Shown here one piece after another: positions 18,811-28,263 of a DNA stretch of 32,915 nt. The position numbers and the translations under genes are program-made. Location of the stretch: NCBI GenBank assembly GCA_009602735.1, contig WELA01012344.1, forward strand, positions 433 through 33,347. Direction: 5' to 3'. This stretch comes from Mesotaenium endlicherianum (Eukaryota > Streptophyta > Zygnematophyceae > Zygnematales > Mesotaeniaceae). Below the pieces are notes generated by a model that made no database searches, was not told the DNA's origin, and was given only the letters and a program-made list of their open reading frames with translations. Position 1 is the stretch's first letter. Every line of letters begins with the position of its first letter.

Positions 18811-21800
18811 GAGGATGCTAGAGATAGTGAGTCGTCACTAGCTGCCCTCGTAGCAGGTATTATGGGTCCTGCTGAACTGGATTCACTATGCATGCCTGAC
18901 AAACAGATAAAGGAGACCATCAGTAATATAGACGTCCAGAGAGTGCACACTCTGGATGCTCTTGTTCCACCTGATGTCCAACATTTCTTTGCTACGTCAG
19001 GAGAACAATGCGAAAGTCAGGAAAAGACAGTCCCCCCTATCCTACTGCATTGCATGATTGCAGGTAGGAAGGTGAGGGCATTTGTTGACGGAGGGGCGTC
19101 ACATACTTTTATCCACAAGGACTTAGTTAAGCGGCTAAGGCTGCCTACTGTCACCCAAGGGAATAGAAAAATATTCCTTGGAGATGCCTCAAGTATCCCG
19201 GGAGGAGTTATAACCAAGCCTATTGAGGTCCAGTTAGGTTCTGGCATTGCAGTTCTAACTGAAACGCTTACATTTGAGGTACTCAACACTGGCTTTTATG
19301 ATCTCGTGCTAGGCAGGTCCTGGCTTAATAGACATCAAGCTGAAGTGTGTTGGAGCAGAGGTACAGTTAAAGTGAGAGGAGCCAGTGATGGGCAGACTGA
19401 CTTGGCACCCACCAGTGCTCTTCCTCTTGTCCTGTGTGGATGGCAAATGAAGGAAAAGAAGAGGCTTCCAGAAGGATGCAAGTTGCTGAATGCAATGGAG
19501 TTCGTCAAAAGCTGGAACCAGAAGGAAGACAGAATGTTCTGTCTGCTGCTAAGAGAGGTACCTCCTCAACCTGAAGAAGTGGTTGAGAAAAAGGTAAGCC
19601 CTCCGGAGCACCCTACTGCTGCAAAAATTGTTGCTCAGTACACTGATGTGTTTAACATGCCTCCAGGACTACCCCCTAAAAGGGAAGTAGATCATAGGAT
19701 TGATCTATTACCTGGTAGCCAGCCACCCTGGCAACGCACTTATGGCTTGTCTTATTTGGAGAGCGAGGAGTTGAAAACACAGATTGCAGAGCTGGAGGAA
19801 AATGGTTACATTTCTCCCAGTAAATCACCGTACGGCGCACCTATCCTATTTGTTAAGAAAAAGGATGGCAGTATGCGGATGTGTGTGGATTACAGAGCCC
19901 TGAACAGAATTACAGTAAAGAACAAGTATGCTTTACCCAGAATCGAGGACTTGCTTGATACCCTGTCTGGCGCTAAGGTGTTCAGTAAGATAGATCTCAA
20001 GAGTGGTTATCATCAAATCTGAATTGCTGAGGGGGATGAACACAAGACTGCTTTCCGCACACGTTATGGACACTATGAGTTCAACGTGATGCCATTTGGA
20101 CTGACTAATGCTCCTGCTACCTTTATGGGTGCTATGAATGACATTTTCAGGCCTTATTTGGAGAAGTTTGTGCAAGTTTTCTTGGATGATATTTTAATTT
20201 TCTCTAAAGATGAAGCTCAGCACACTGAACACTTAAAGAAAGTGCTGGACACTCTGCGGAAAAATCACTTGTATGCTAAGATGAGCAAGTGTGATTTCTT
20301 TAAGGAAAGTATTGAATTCTTAGGCCACGTTGTCAGTAAAGAGGGCATCAGTGTGGATCCTAAGAAAGTCTAGAGCATAAGGAACTGGCCAGTACCACAG
20401 TCTGTCTCTGAAGTTAGATCCTTCCTCGGGTTGGCTAACTACTAGGAGATTTATTGGGAATTATTCCACAAAGGCCAGTAAACTGACTGACCTTACTAAG
20501 AAAGACATCGGGTATGTGTGGGGGGAAGAGCAGCAGGCTGCCTTCTAGACCCTCAAAGATGCCCTTTGTTCTGCCCCAGTGCTAGCCGTGTATGACCCCA
20601 GCAAACCGGTGCAGGTGGTTACTGATGCCTCTGATTTTGCCATGGGTGCTATTTTGTTGCAGCCTGCTGACAAAACCACAAAGGATGGTAAGGTACGGCA
20701 GGAGTGGCATCCTGTGTTGTATGAGTCTATGAAATTTAATCCAGCGGAGATTAATTACTCAGTGCATGATAAAGAGCTGCTAGCTATCATTCATGTACTC
20801 AAACAGTGGAGAGCATACTTACATGGTAAAGCTTTTAAGGTGATTACAGATCATCTAGCTCTGACCCACTTTCAGAAGAAGTCCAAGCTGTCGAGGAGGG
20901 AGAACCGCTGGAGCCAGATGCTGGAGCAGTTCCAAGTCCAGATCGACTACAAACCAGGGAAGTTGAATCCTGCTGATGCACTCTCTAGAAGACCTGACTT
21001 GCAAGAAAGGAACTTTAGTCAGCATACTGTAGATAAAGTCCTGTGTGCACTCACTTCACTAAAGGTGAAAAAGTCCTTCCTTGAACAACTTAGGAAAGCC
21101 TACCTTTCTGACCCAACATTTGAGCCCAGCCCCACTACTGGTATGTGTCGTGCTACCGCACTCGGGTATAAGCTCAAGGGAGGGGTCTGGGTGACTGAAA
21201 CCACTTCAGGCAGGCTGAAGCTGGTCATTCCTAATAATTTGGAAATAAGGTCTCTCTTACTGAGTCAAGCTCATGACAGTCTCCTGGGTGGACATTTGGG
21301 GCAGGCCAAAACTGTTGGCAAACTGGCAAAACATTATCATTGGGAGGGGTTACCCCGGGAGGTCTTGAAATATGTCAAGTCCTGTGACCAGTGTCAGAGA
21401 AATAAGTCTCGGCACACACCACCCGGAGGTCTCTTGCAACCGCTACCCATCCCAGCGGGACGCTTGGAAACTATATCCATGGACTGCGTGGTCTCACTAC
21501 CAAGAACTGCCAACGGGCATGATTCAATACTGGTAGTCGTGGATAAACTGACAAAAATGGTCATTTTTATCCCCACAACTGTCAAAGTGACTGCACTCGA
21601 AACAGCGAGACAGTTTTACAACCATGTAGTATGCCAACATGGGCTCCCTTCTAATATCATCTCAGAAAGAGACTCAAAATTCACCTCTAAGTTCTGGAGA
21701 GCTTTAATGGGGTTAATGGGAGTCAAACAGCTGCTCAGCACAGCAAACCACCCTCAGACTGAGGGGCAAACTGAAAGAACTAACCGAGTTCTGCAGGAGG

Positions 21801-22608
21801 TGCTGAGAGCATATATTAACCAAAAACAAGATAATTGGGATGACCTGTTGCCTCAAATTCAGTTTGCGGTCAACAGTGCGGTGCACGCGTCAACGGGCAA
21901 AACTCCTTTTGAACTCAGCCTGGGTAGAGTCCCTAGGTCTCCTCTAGATGTGCTAGGGGAATCTTTAACTCACCCTGAAGGGATTGACAACCCGGTCTCC
22001 CTCCAGTTAACTCAGGAGTTTGCTGACACCCNCTCCAGTTAACTCAAGAGTTTGCTGACACCCTGTCCGAAGTCCAACGAAACTTGCACACGGCCCAACA
22101 AAACCAACAAAAATACGCTAATCAACACCGTCGTGAACTGACATTTTCCAAGGGGGATTTAGTCAAACTGCATTCTCAGCACCTGTACCTCCCTGGTGTG
22201 GTCAAGAAAAAGCTTGGCCCTGTCTGGGTCGGTCCATATTCGGTGGTCCGTCGTGTCGGTCAGAATGCTTACAAACTGAACATGTCAGCTGAATACAAGG
22301 GGCACCCGGTCTTTAATGTCTCCTTCCTGGAACCGTACATCAAAGGTGATACACTGTTCACAGGTCGGTTCCCTGTCCAACCGGGACCGGTCCCCGCTGT
22401 CCGGGACGGCGACCCTGAGGAATATGAGGTCGATGAGATTTTAGACGCTCGCTCGGTCCGTCGATCGTCTAAATATGTCATGAAATACCTCATTCGATGG
22501 AAGGGTTACGATGCCTCTGGGGACACTTGGGAGTTTAAGGACCACTTGACCAATGCCAAAGGGGCGTTGACACGGTTCCACCTTCGGGCCGCTGGAGTCC
22601 CTCCATAA
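18776..22608 (+). pseudogene. pol: G3 pol: protease, RT, RNase H, integrase, chromodomain
   Basis: Read in the -1 frame from the gag overlap. Protease D-G-G-A-S has its Asp codon at 19087. RT carries the F/Y-x-D-D box as L-D-D at about 20182-20190 and K-I-D-L-K with the first Asp intact near 19990. RNase H T-D-A-S is near 20620. The integrase zinc finger (H-H-C-C) is at about 21270-21400, and the core has M-D-C (about 21480) and the Glu in T-E-G-Q-T-E-R (about 21770). The second core Asp appears as Glu (S-E-R-D). A chromodomain (about 22415-22595) precedes the stop at 22606-22608. Real lesions: TGA 20020-20022, TAG 20371-20373, a 2-base deletion near 20443, TAG 20546-20548. The break at 22032 is an assembly duplication, not a mutation. 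G1 has sense codons at the first, second and fourth positions, so these stops are private to G3. Confidence 0.9.
22001..22063. other. Assembly join: 31-base duplication around a single N in pol
   Basis: 22001-22031 and 22033-22063 are copies differing by one base, separated by N at 22032. The 32 extra bases shift the frame by exactly the amount needed to explain the apparent break between the two pol segments. Confidence 0.88.
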
Positions 22609-22885
22609 CTGTCATTTCAGTTGACACGGGAAGGTGGCAGGCTGTCTCCATTTAAGTTGGAGGGGAAAATATATGACAGTTAGTGAGCGAGAGCGATAAA
22701 AACACACTCATACGTTTATGTGTAGCGCANACATCGCAACTACGTCAACNNNNNNNNNNNATTTAGCAATCATCCTATAAGGTAAACAGCAGCGAAGCCA
22801 CTATACTAAATACTAACATACTTCCTGCAACCCCTATGACAAAAGTCCATATCCTACTAACTTGTGCCCTGGTTCCATGTGCAGG
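22609..22885 (+). other. G3 spacer between pol and the extra ORF, with assembly gaps
   Basis: It holds a 13-base exact copy (22652-22664, TTAAGTTGGAGGG) of the polypurine-tract region at 24661-24673. This is followed by a TATATGACAGTTAG sequence that could be the start of a foreign LTR. There is a single N at 22730 and a run of ten N at 22750-22759, so sequence is missing here and linkage of the two sides rests on scaffolding. Confidence 0.75.
22855..22884 (+). promoter_or_regulatory. Candidate branch point and 3' splice acceptor for the extra ORF
   Basis: TACTAAC at 22855-22861 (another at 22811-22817), then a T/C/G-rich tract and GTGCAG ending at 22884. The ATG of the extra ORF begins at 22886. 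Branch-to-AG distance is about 24 bases, in the usual range. Confidence 0.5.
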
Positions 22886-24562
22886 ATGGCGCCCACCACA
22901 CAAAAGGAGGACAGAAAGCGCAAGGCAGAAGAAGCCAGGAGGACAATGGAGCAATACCAGAAGGAGCTGGCGGCGACGTCCCTCACCAGGAGAGAACAAG
23001 AAAGGGTCCGCAAGCAACAAGAGGCGGCAGAAGAGGCACAGAGGAAGAAGGATCAGGAAGCGGAAAACCTCAGGAAGGCTGAGGAGGAGAGACAGAAGAA
23101 ACAGCAAGAAGAAGCGGCAGCGGCAGAAGAGGAGAAAAGGAAAAAGATTGAAGCGGACAGACAGAAGAGCTTGGCCACTTACAGGTATACTGTGGTGGGT
23201 GGCCAAAACTTCGATAACCTGAAGGAAGCATTGCTGGCAGCCCAGGAGATCAACAGGCTGGAACAGACAACACTGCTACAGAAGGAAGGAGCTACAGCAC
23301 TGGACAGGTACATCGAGACACACACCGGCGTGGTCCTTTACGAAGATTATGCTAAGATGGTGGGCTATACAGCAGAGCAGGCCCGGTATCTCGCAGATGA
23401 TTCGGAGGACAAGCCGGTCCCCATACCGGGAATAGTGGGAGATCAGAGACTCATCCGGATGGTGAGCATGCGGCCCGATAGCTTTAAGGATACGGTATTC
23501 TACCTCACACTCCTGCCAGCTTACAATGAAGTTGAGAGAAGGAGCTGGGAGTACTTGGCCAGGGAAGCAGGACAGCAGATGTTCTCTCCCCACTGGTTCC
23601 CGTGTAAACTGAGGAAGGCTGAGCACGGACCCCAGTACTACCAGCAGCCAACAGACTGGAGGTGGATGACCGTCACAAATAAGAAGCAGGAGTGTGACCG
23701 AGCCCAACCGGATGACTTCCACTATGGCCTAGACGGCTATCTCATCCTACCACCTCACATTGCCCCTTGGGACCCCAGGCTGAATGGATGCCTGAGCAAT
23801 ATGAATGCAGAGACCAAGGAACATAGGAGGAGGGGAAGAGACTACTTCTCTAAGGGAAAGCATGCCTTTGTCAAATGGGCAAAGAATGCAGGCCGGATAG
23901 ATATCAGTAGGCTGAAGGCCAAGCAACCTCCAGCACGCCCTAAGAAAGGGAGGTCGGTAGACTACTCCATGTCTACTAGGGAGCAGGACGACTTAGTGGA
24001 CGAGACCCCTACTCTCTCCGAGGAGGAGGATGAGGAGGATGAGGGAGGAGAACAAGGCAGAGGAGAAGCATCAACAGCAGGTACTCAGGATACCCAGCGA
24101 GAGGCAGTGGCACTTTCTAGAGAACCACGATCAGGTGTGTGGAATGTGATCCCCGTTATGGCGACAACTGGACCCCGCGCTCGCTCCCCCAGCCCACCTG
24201 CCCAAGCAGGGGAAGAAGCTGATCTGACGGTTCTAGGCAGCGAACACAGACAGAAATCCCCAGAGGACAGGGGTGCCAGAAGAGAGACACGCGGGTGGGC
24301 CAGAGGTATGCCAGCCTCCCCCTCCGCTCAGGGGCATGTACCTCTAGCCAATGTATTTCAGCATCCTACTGGAATGCCTGTCTATGTGGGAATCAACACC
24401 CAAATAGTTGAAGAGCAGGCCACCATCCTCCGTTCTCCCCGAGGGCCAACTTTAGAGCAAACAGGGTTCTTTAGAAGGCCAGCTGACAGACCTAGAGGGC
24501 TGTCCAGATCTAGGTCCAGATCTCCGTCTCCTGATCCTGAAGCCCCAGGAACAACCCCTTAA
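22886..24562 (+). CDS. Extra ORF of G3, 558 aa, unrecognised family
   Basis: A clean frame on the element's sense strand between pol and the 3' LTR, the place where retroviruses have env. I chose ATG 22886, one base after a CAG acceptor; ATG 22877 is in frame upstream. Residues 1-97 are almost all Lys/Arg/Glu/Gln/Ala, predicted long helix or coiled coil. Residues 98-345 look globular and are rich in Trp and Tyr (W221, W237, W258, W260, W295). Residues 370-395 are strongly acidic (S-E-E-E-D-E-E-D-E). Residues 396-558 are disordered-looking and end in Arg-Ser repeats (R-S-R-S-R-S-P-S-P). No signal peptide, membrane segment, zinc knuckle, protease or nuclease motif is visible, so it is not an Env. 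Coiled coil plus RS tail would fit an RNA- or chromatin-associated factor, but that is a guess. G1 ends before this region, so it offers no comparison. Confidence 0.8.
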   Translation: MAPTTQKEDRKRKAEEARRTMEQYQKELAATSLTRREQERVRKQQEAAEEAQRKKDQEAENLRKAEEERQKKQQEEAAAAEEEKRKKIEADRQKSLATYRYTVVGGQNFDNLKEALLAAQEINRLEQTTLLQKEGATALDRYIETHTGVVLYEDYAKMVGYTAEQARYLADDSEDKPVPIPGIVGDQRLIRMVSMRPDSFKDTVFYLTLLPAYNEVERRSWEYLAREAGQQMFSPHWFPCKLRKAEHGPQYYQQPTDWRWMTVTNKKQECDRAQPDDFHYGLDGYLILPPHIAPWDPRLNGCLSNMNAETKEHRRRGRDYFSKGKHAFVKWAKNAGRIDISRLKAKQPPARPKKGRSVDYSMSTREQDDLVDETPTLSEEEDEEDEGGEQGRGEASTAGTQDTQREAVALSREPRSGVWNVIPVMATTGPRARSPSPPAQAGEEADLTVLGSEHRQKSPEDRGARRETRGWARGMPASPSAQGHVPLANVFQHPTGMPVYVGINTQIVEEQATILRSPRGPTLEQTGFFRRPADRPRGLSRSRSRSPSPDPEAPGTTP

Positions 24563-24639
24563 GGTGACACGCTGAAGAGGCAGTCAGTAAGGGAGGCTGG
24601 TCAGGTTCAGTTCCCTTATTTAAAATTTCTGCAGTTTAA

Positions 24640-24658
24640 TGTTGTCGAGGCGACAACA
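24640..24658 (+). repeat. Hairpin just before the G3 polypurine tract
   Basis: TGTTGTCG (24640-24647) pairs perfectly with CGACAACA (24651-24658) around AGG; it ends two bases before the polypurine region. Confidence 0.75.
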
Positions 24659-24660
24659 AG

Positions 24661-24675
24661 TTAAGTTGGAGGGAT
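24661..24675 (+). other. G3 polypurine tract
   Basis: AAGTTGGAGGGAT immediately before the TG of the 3' LTR; primer site for plus-strand DNA. A near-identical copy lies at 22652-22664. Confidence 0.75.
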
Positions 24676-25393
24676 TGTAATGAATCAGTATATTAGTGGA
24701 TATAATATTCATTTAAATATAATAGTTAATTAAGTTCAGCCTGCTGAACCTTAGTTAATAGTCAGTTTGCTGGACTTTACATAATTATCAGTTTAATAAC
24801 TCAGCCGGAAGCAGCAGGCTGAAGTCCATATAAGTCAGCTTGCTGACCCATTCTTTGACAGCCAGCTGACTTCCGTACTCGGTAGCAGCGAACTGCCTTG
24901 ATATGCATCTAAGTGCGATATGCTAGATGAATGGCCAGATGACATCCCTATGATGGATGGCTATTCGGGATGATGGGAGATGGCGGTGGATTTGGTTAAC
25001 CGAGGTCCTACCAACGTGGTTAACTCCCGGGTAGGCGGTGCCATCGCACTGACCGTTGAACAGTAAACTCATTCCATGTACATATGCTAGGCATTGCTCT
25101 CGAGTTCGGCATTCGGAAACGAGGCCAACTCTCTTGTACAGCTTACTGAGAGAGATCTGAATCCAAGGCGAGAAGCCATTGATACGCACTGTCTTCTAAC
25201 CTTGCTTATGTATGAGTTTACTGATTTGCATTATTGATGCTAGTTTACTCTCATTTGACTGACGAGTATTATTCACTGCTAGTGTGTTGTCCTTTGCCGT
25301 TAAACCAGTTAAACGGAAAATACCATAAAAATTACTTGCTGATATAAAGATCTTTATTAATTGTTAATCGCTTATTTGGTAAGTCGATTCATT
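24676..25393 (+). repeat. G3 3' LTR, last 3 bases missing
   Basis: Aligns end to end with 16561-17277. The central ~335 bases (from about 24917) are identical to the left LTR, while the outer parts hold all ~17 differences. The terminal TCA of the left LTR is absent and G4 sequence starts at once. Confidence 0.92.
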
Positions 25394-25862
25394 GAGTCAG
25401 GTAGTGGATGTCCCAGTTGACGCCGGTATGCAAATACACTTGTTTTGCCTGGGCCTTCAGCCAAAATACGATACTTCTCTAAATGCTAATCCTGTCATAG
25501 GCTTAGAGTGGACAACTACAGCCAATCTCATTTGTTATACTGAGACTTTAGAACAAAAAGAAACGGTCGTTCCGCTAAAACGACAGCTTGTTTGTTCCAC
25601 TCGTCCTCCGCCCTCCTTTCCTAGTTCAAGTCAAGCCGCTCCAAAGAGGAACTCTTCTTATGGCGCGGGCAACACTTCCAGATCCGGTGGCCCCCCTCCC
25701 AAGATTAACAAGATAGATAACACAGAAGGCCGTGATCGTATGATGGCGCAAGGTGTGTGTTTTGGCTGTGGGAAACATGGGCATACGATCTCGATGTGTC
25801 TTGCTAGAAAGGAGTCACGGAACGATCTCAAGGGGAAAGGCAAGGGGCCTTTAAATTATTAG
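25394..25862 (+). pseudogene. gag: G4 gag, C-terminal part
   Basis: Open frame of about 155 codons ending at TAG 25860-25862. The N-terminal portion (V-V-D-V-P near the junction, then H-L-F-C-L-G-L) corresponds to the end of the gag domain. A Ser/Pro/Lys-rich spacer follows. Then comes an intact nucleocapsid knuckle C-F-G-C-G-K-H-G-H-T-I-S-M-C (CX2CX4HX4C, about 25759-25800) and a Lys/Gly-rich tail. The start of gag is missing: the open frame enters from the G3 LTR, so any ATG or near-cognate start here is accidental. Role in an intact element: RNA packaging. Confidence 0.82.
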
Positions 25863-25897
25863 CTCAAGAGCCAGTTGCAAGGCCTCCTCCTGAGCTA
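25850..25897 (+). promoter_or_regulatory. Candidate -1 ribosomal frameshift signal, G4 gag-pol
   Basis: TTTAAAT (25850-25856) lies in gag register as T_TTA_AAT. The stop TAG (25860-25862) opens a 7-bp stem, TAGCTCA (25860-25866) with TGAGCTA (25891-25897), with a 24-base loop; spacer 3 bases. The -1 frame is open from here to 26506 and encodes the protease. Confidence 0.62.
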
Positions 25898-27088
25898 TTG
25901 ATAACACGACTTAGTGAGCAGGAGATTCTTGGTGCTTGTTCGCATGCACCAAAGATTCTTCTTTTTTCTGGCATACCCGATATAAATATATTTTGTAGAG
26001 AATATAGTTGTATGCAAGTGTTGAGCTTTTCTGAATTCTTCGATCTGGAGTGTATCCATACTTGCATGTTCTTACACTTCCTACCGCATGATCCTAACCT
26101 TGATCAGTGTTACGAACACTTGTCTCGCTTACGAAAAATGCACAAGTGTCTTGCACCCATTCATATTGGTGCATTTACACATCGACGCGCGTACTCCGAC
26201 CCGATCACTCAGTTTTGCGCGAGATCGGCAATGCAAAATGGGATTTTGATAAGGGACCTCCATACTTCCCACATTCCTCTCACGGCGAGGATATTGTTAG
26301 TGATGCATAATGCTTCTTTGGGATTAAGTATAACGTTTGAAACTAGAATTTCAGGCCGTTCATGCTTTACTGTCATCGATTTAGGCACATCAGACAACTT
26401 CATTGATGCACATTTTGCACAAGGGATGAAGTTGCTTCCAGTACTCATGGACGAACAGCTTCGCCTCGGCAATGGTTATGTGGCTTCTATTATTGGAACG
26501 ATTTGATTACCGCTTAAGATGCAACGATACTTTGAGACCAAACAATTCTACGCTACTGAATTGCCCGAGGGTATTGATGCAATTTTGGATAACAGTTGGC
26601 TTAAGCAAACAAGTGCATTGCTTGACTACAGTCAACGCACATATGTTGTTTGTAAGGGATGCCGGAAGTTCACTCTTTAGCCCCTTAAGCCCGATACGAA
26701 AGTCCTATGAGGACTCTACTGTCCATTAAGCAAGCACGACATTTGGCAAAGAAAGGTCAACATGTTTTCTACGAATTACTGCGACCTGATCCCCCAGCGG
26801 CATCCACTACTCCCTTTACGGAAGAGCCGGTGTTGGACGTCCCTGGTTATGTGGCAACACTGACGACTGAACTTGCTACGCTCCTGCAGAAGTACAAGTT
26901 AGTGTTCCCAAATGAATACCAGCCGGGCTTCCGCCTGATCGGGATATTGGGCATACGATACCTCTCGTTTCCGATTCTCAACCGACTTGGCGACCAATTT
27001 ATCGCCTAAGTTCGTTGGAGATGAACGAGATGAGAGACCAAATTACCGCTTGTTGGAGAAAGGATGGATTAAGCCGAGCTCGTCTTAA
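25863..27088 (+). pseudogene. pol: G4 pol: protease, linker and first part of RT
   Basis: In the -1 frame from the gag end the sequence is open to 26506 and reaches the retropepsin-like box V-I-D-L-G-T-S (about 26375-26395). The canonical residue after the catalytic Asp is Ser or Thr, here Leu. Near 26507 the reading shifts frame and continues with a W-L-K and D-Y-S-Q-R block (about 26595-26640), to a TAG at 26678-26680. The following segment (26707-26950) has the L-L-Q-K-Y-K-L-V-F pre-RT motif. Two or more further shifts follow before the L-E-K-G-W-I-K-P-S box (about 27053-27085) at the threshold of RT. Homology stops there. No catalytic RT residues remain, so this is a fragment only. Confidence 0.75.
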
Positions 27089-27968
27089 ATCTGTGATTTT
27101 CTCTCAAATTCAGCCCAAATTTGGATTAGAGCTTGATGATCAAAATTGTTCCATTGCAAGATACTTTGGATCCACACAAATAAGAGTTCCGGCATAACTG
27201 CACCGAAAGAAAATCAACATATAAATTAATTCAGATATTGAGAAGATGGTACAATGAGAGTCTCTATTAGGAAAAAAATTACCTGGGTAGCGAACCAACC
27301 AATATTGTATTAGCTATATCTATATGAACAGCAATCGGGTTGCTGGTCTCTTACCAGTCTGCCAGTCCGCCAAGGCCCTACAATACAGTGAGACTTATCA
27401 ACTCTAAACGGGGTGTGTATGTCTTCGTAAGCTAAGCCCGGCAAGTATCACTACCTGCCCTTAGCTACTAACCCAAGTATGCAGACTTGGTTATTTCTTG
27501 TTATGTTAAGGGCTAGAATGAAGTGCTTTGTCTCAAACTAAGGAGTGACATGCTATTTTAAGAGGTGAATGTTATGGATCCGCGTATGGCTAGTTATGTT
27601 ATGGCCGAGCGAGTGAGTAATAAACTAGAAACGTAGTGTGGGTGTGCGAGTGATGTGTGATACAATCTCGTCTACTAGCGGAGAGTAACGAGCAGGGATA
27701 CACGAACAATCATACAACAACAAGTCTCGTAGGAAGTACTAACTCAAAGCAATAGAACGAACATACAAGAACTAACATCTTTCGGGTATTAGTTCGTAGC
27801 CCAAGTAGCGTGCCCGTGAGGAAAACTATGCCCAGCGCCTACGAATCAAACACTCGAACTCATGTAACTACGATGATGCGGACTCGAGTCATCACGACTA
27901 CGTGCCTAATTGTAAAAGGTCCGTACCAATAGCAAGAGACCTCGACCAACATTCTCAAGTATAAGACT

Positions 27969-28030
27969 CGACGGACAAGGACGGGACAACCTGACGTGAA
28001 AATACACGCACAACCCGACTCCCCTAGTAG
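27969..28030 (+). repeat. Direct repeat, copy 1 (62 bp)
   Basis: Shares GACAAGGACGGGACAACCTG exactly with 28264-28325 and about 80% overall. Confidence 0.75.
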
Positions 28031-28081
28031 TGTGTAACCTATAGTAATATACATTTGTGTATTGTTACATATTACACACTA
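28028..28081. repeat. Imperfect hairpin
   Basis: TAGTGTGTAA (28028-28037) pairs with TTACACACTA (28072-28081); inner bases also pair partly. Confidence 0.65.
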
Positions 28082-28263
28082 AAGCAAAACATTGAGCTAT
28101 AATGTATACGTACATATACATCACTACGCTCTTTGTCACTTGCCAAATGACAAACCAACATATGGCACACCCTTAATATACCATATATACATGCAATCAA
28201 GGATCACTAGAACTGTAACAATATATAGCAATTTAATGAAAGCCAAACATGCGGATTGTTACA

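Larger units (their letters stand above)
16561..25393 (+). mobile_element. G3: Ty3/gypsy chromovirus with an extra ORF, both LTRs present (8.8 kb)
   Basis: Order: LTR, PBS, gag, pol with chromodomain, gapped spacer, 558-codon extra ORF, hairpin, polypurine tract, LTR. LTR ends TGTAATGAAT and ATTCATTTCA are near-perfect inverse repeats. The LTRs differ at about 17 positions over 720 bases by hand count, all outside a central ~335-base block. No target-site duplication is found (GTCGA on the left, GAGTC on the right). The left flank is the DIRS-like relic and the right flank a different element, G4. Pol has three stops and a small deletion in addition to one assembly artefact; gag and the extra ORF are open. 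Confidence 0.92.
25394..27088 (+). mobile_element. G4: truncated Ty3/gypsy element of a third lineage
   Basis: It begins mid-gag at the edge of the G3 LTR and ends early in RT. Content in order: gag C-terminus with zinc knuckle, frameshift signal, protease, linker, start of RT. Its sequence is clearly different from G1/G3 and G2. No LTR is seen on either side. Confidence 0.8.

Noticed and set aside
22864..23082. 72-codon frame overlapping the extra ORF
   Set aside because: Shadow of the Lys/Glu-rich coding region; relevant only if the donor at 17318 is used.
22886..24562. Extra ORF as a retroviral-type envelope gene
   Set aside because: No signal peptide, hydrophobic fusion or transmembrane segment; sequence is highly charged throughout.
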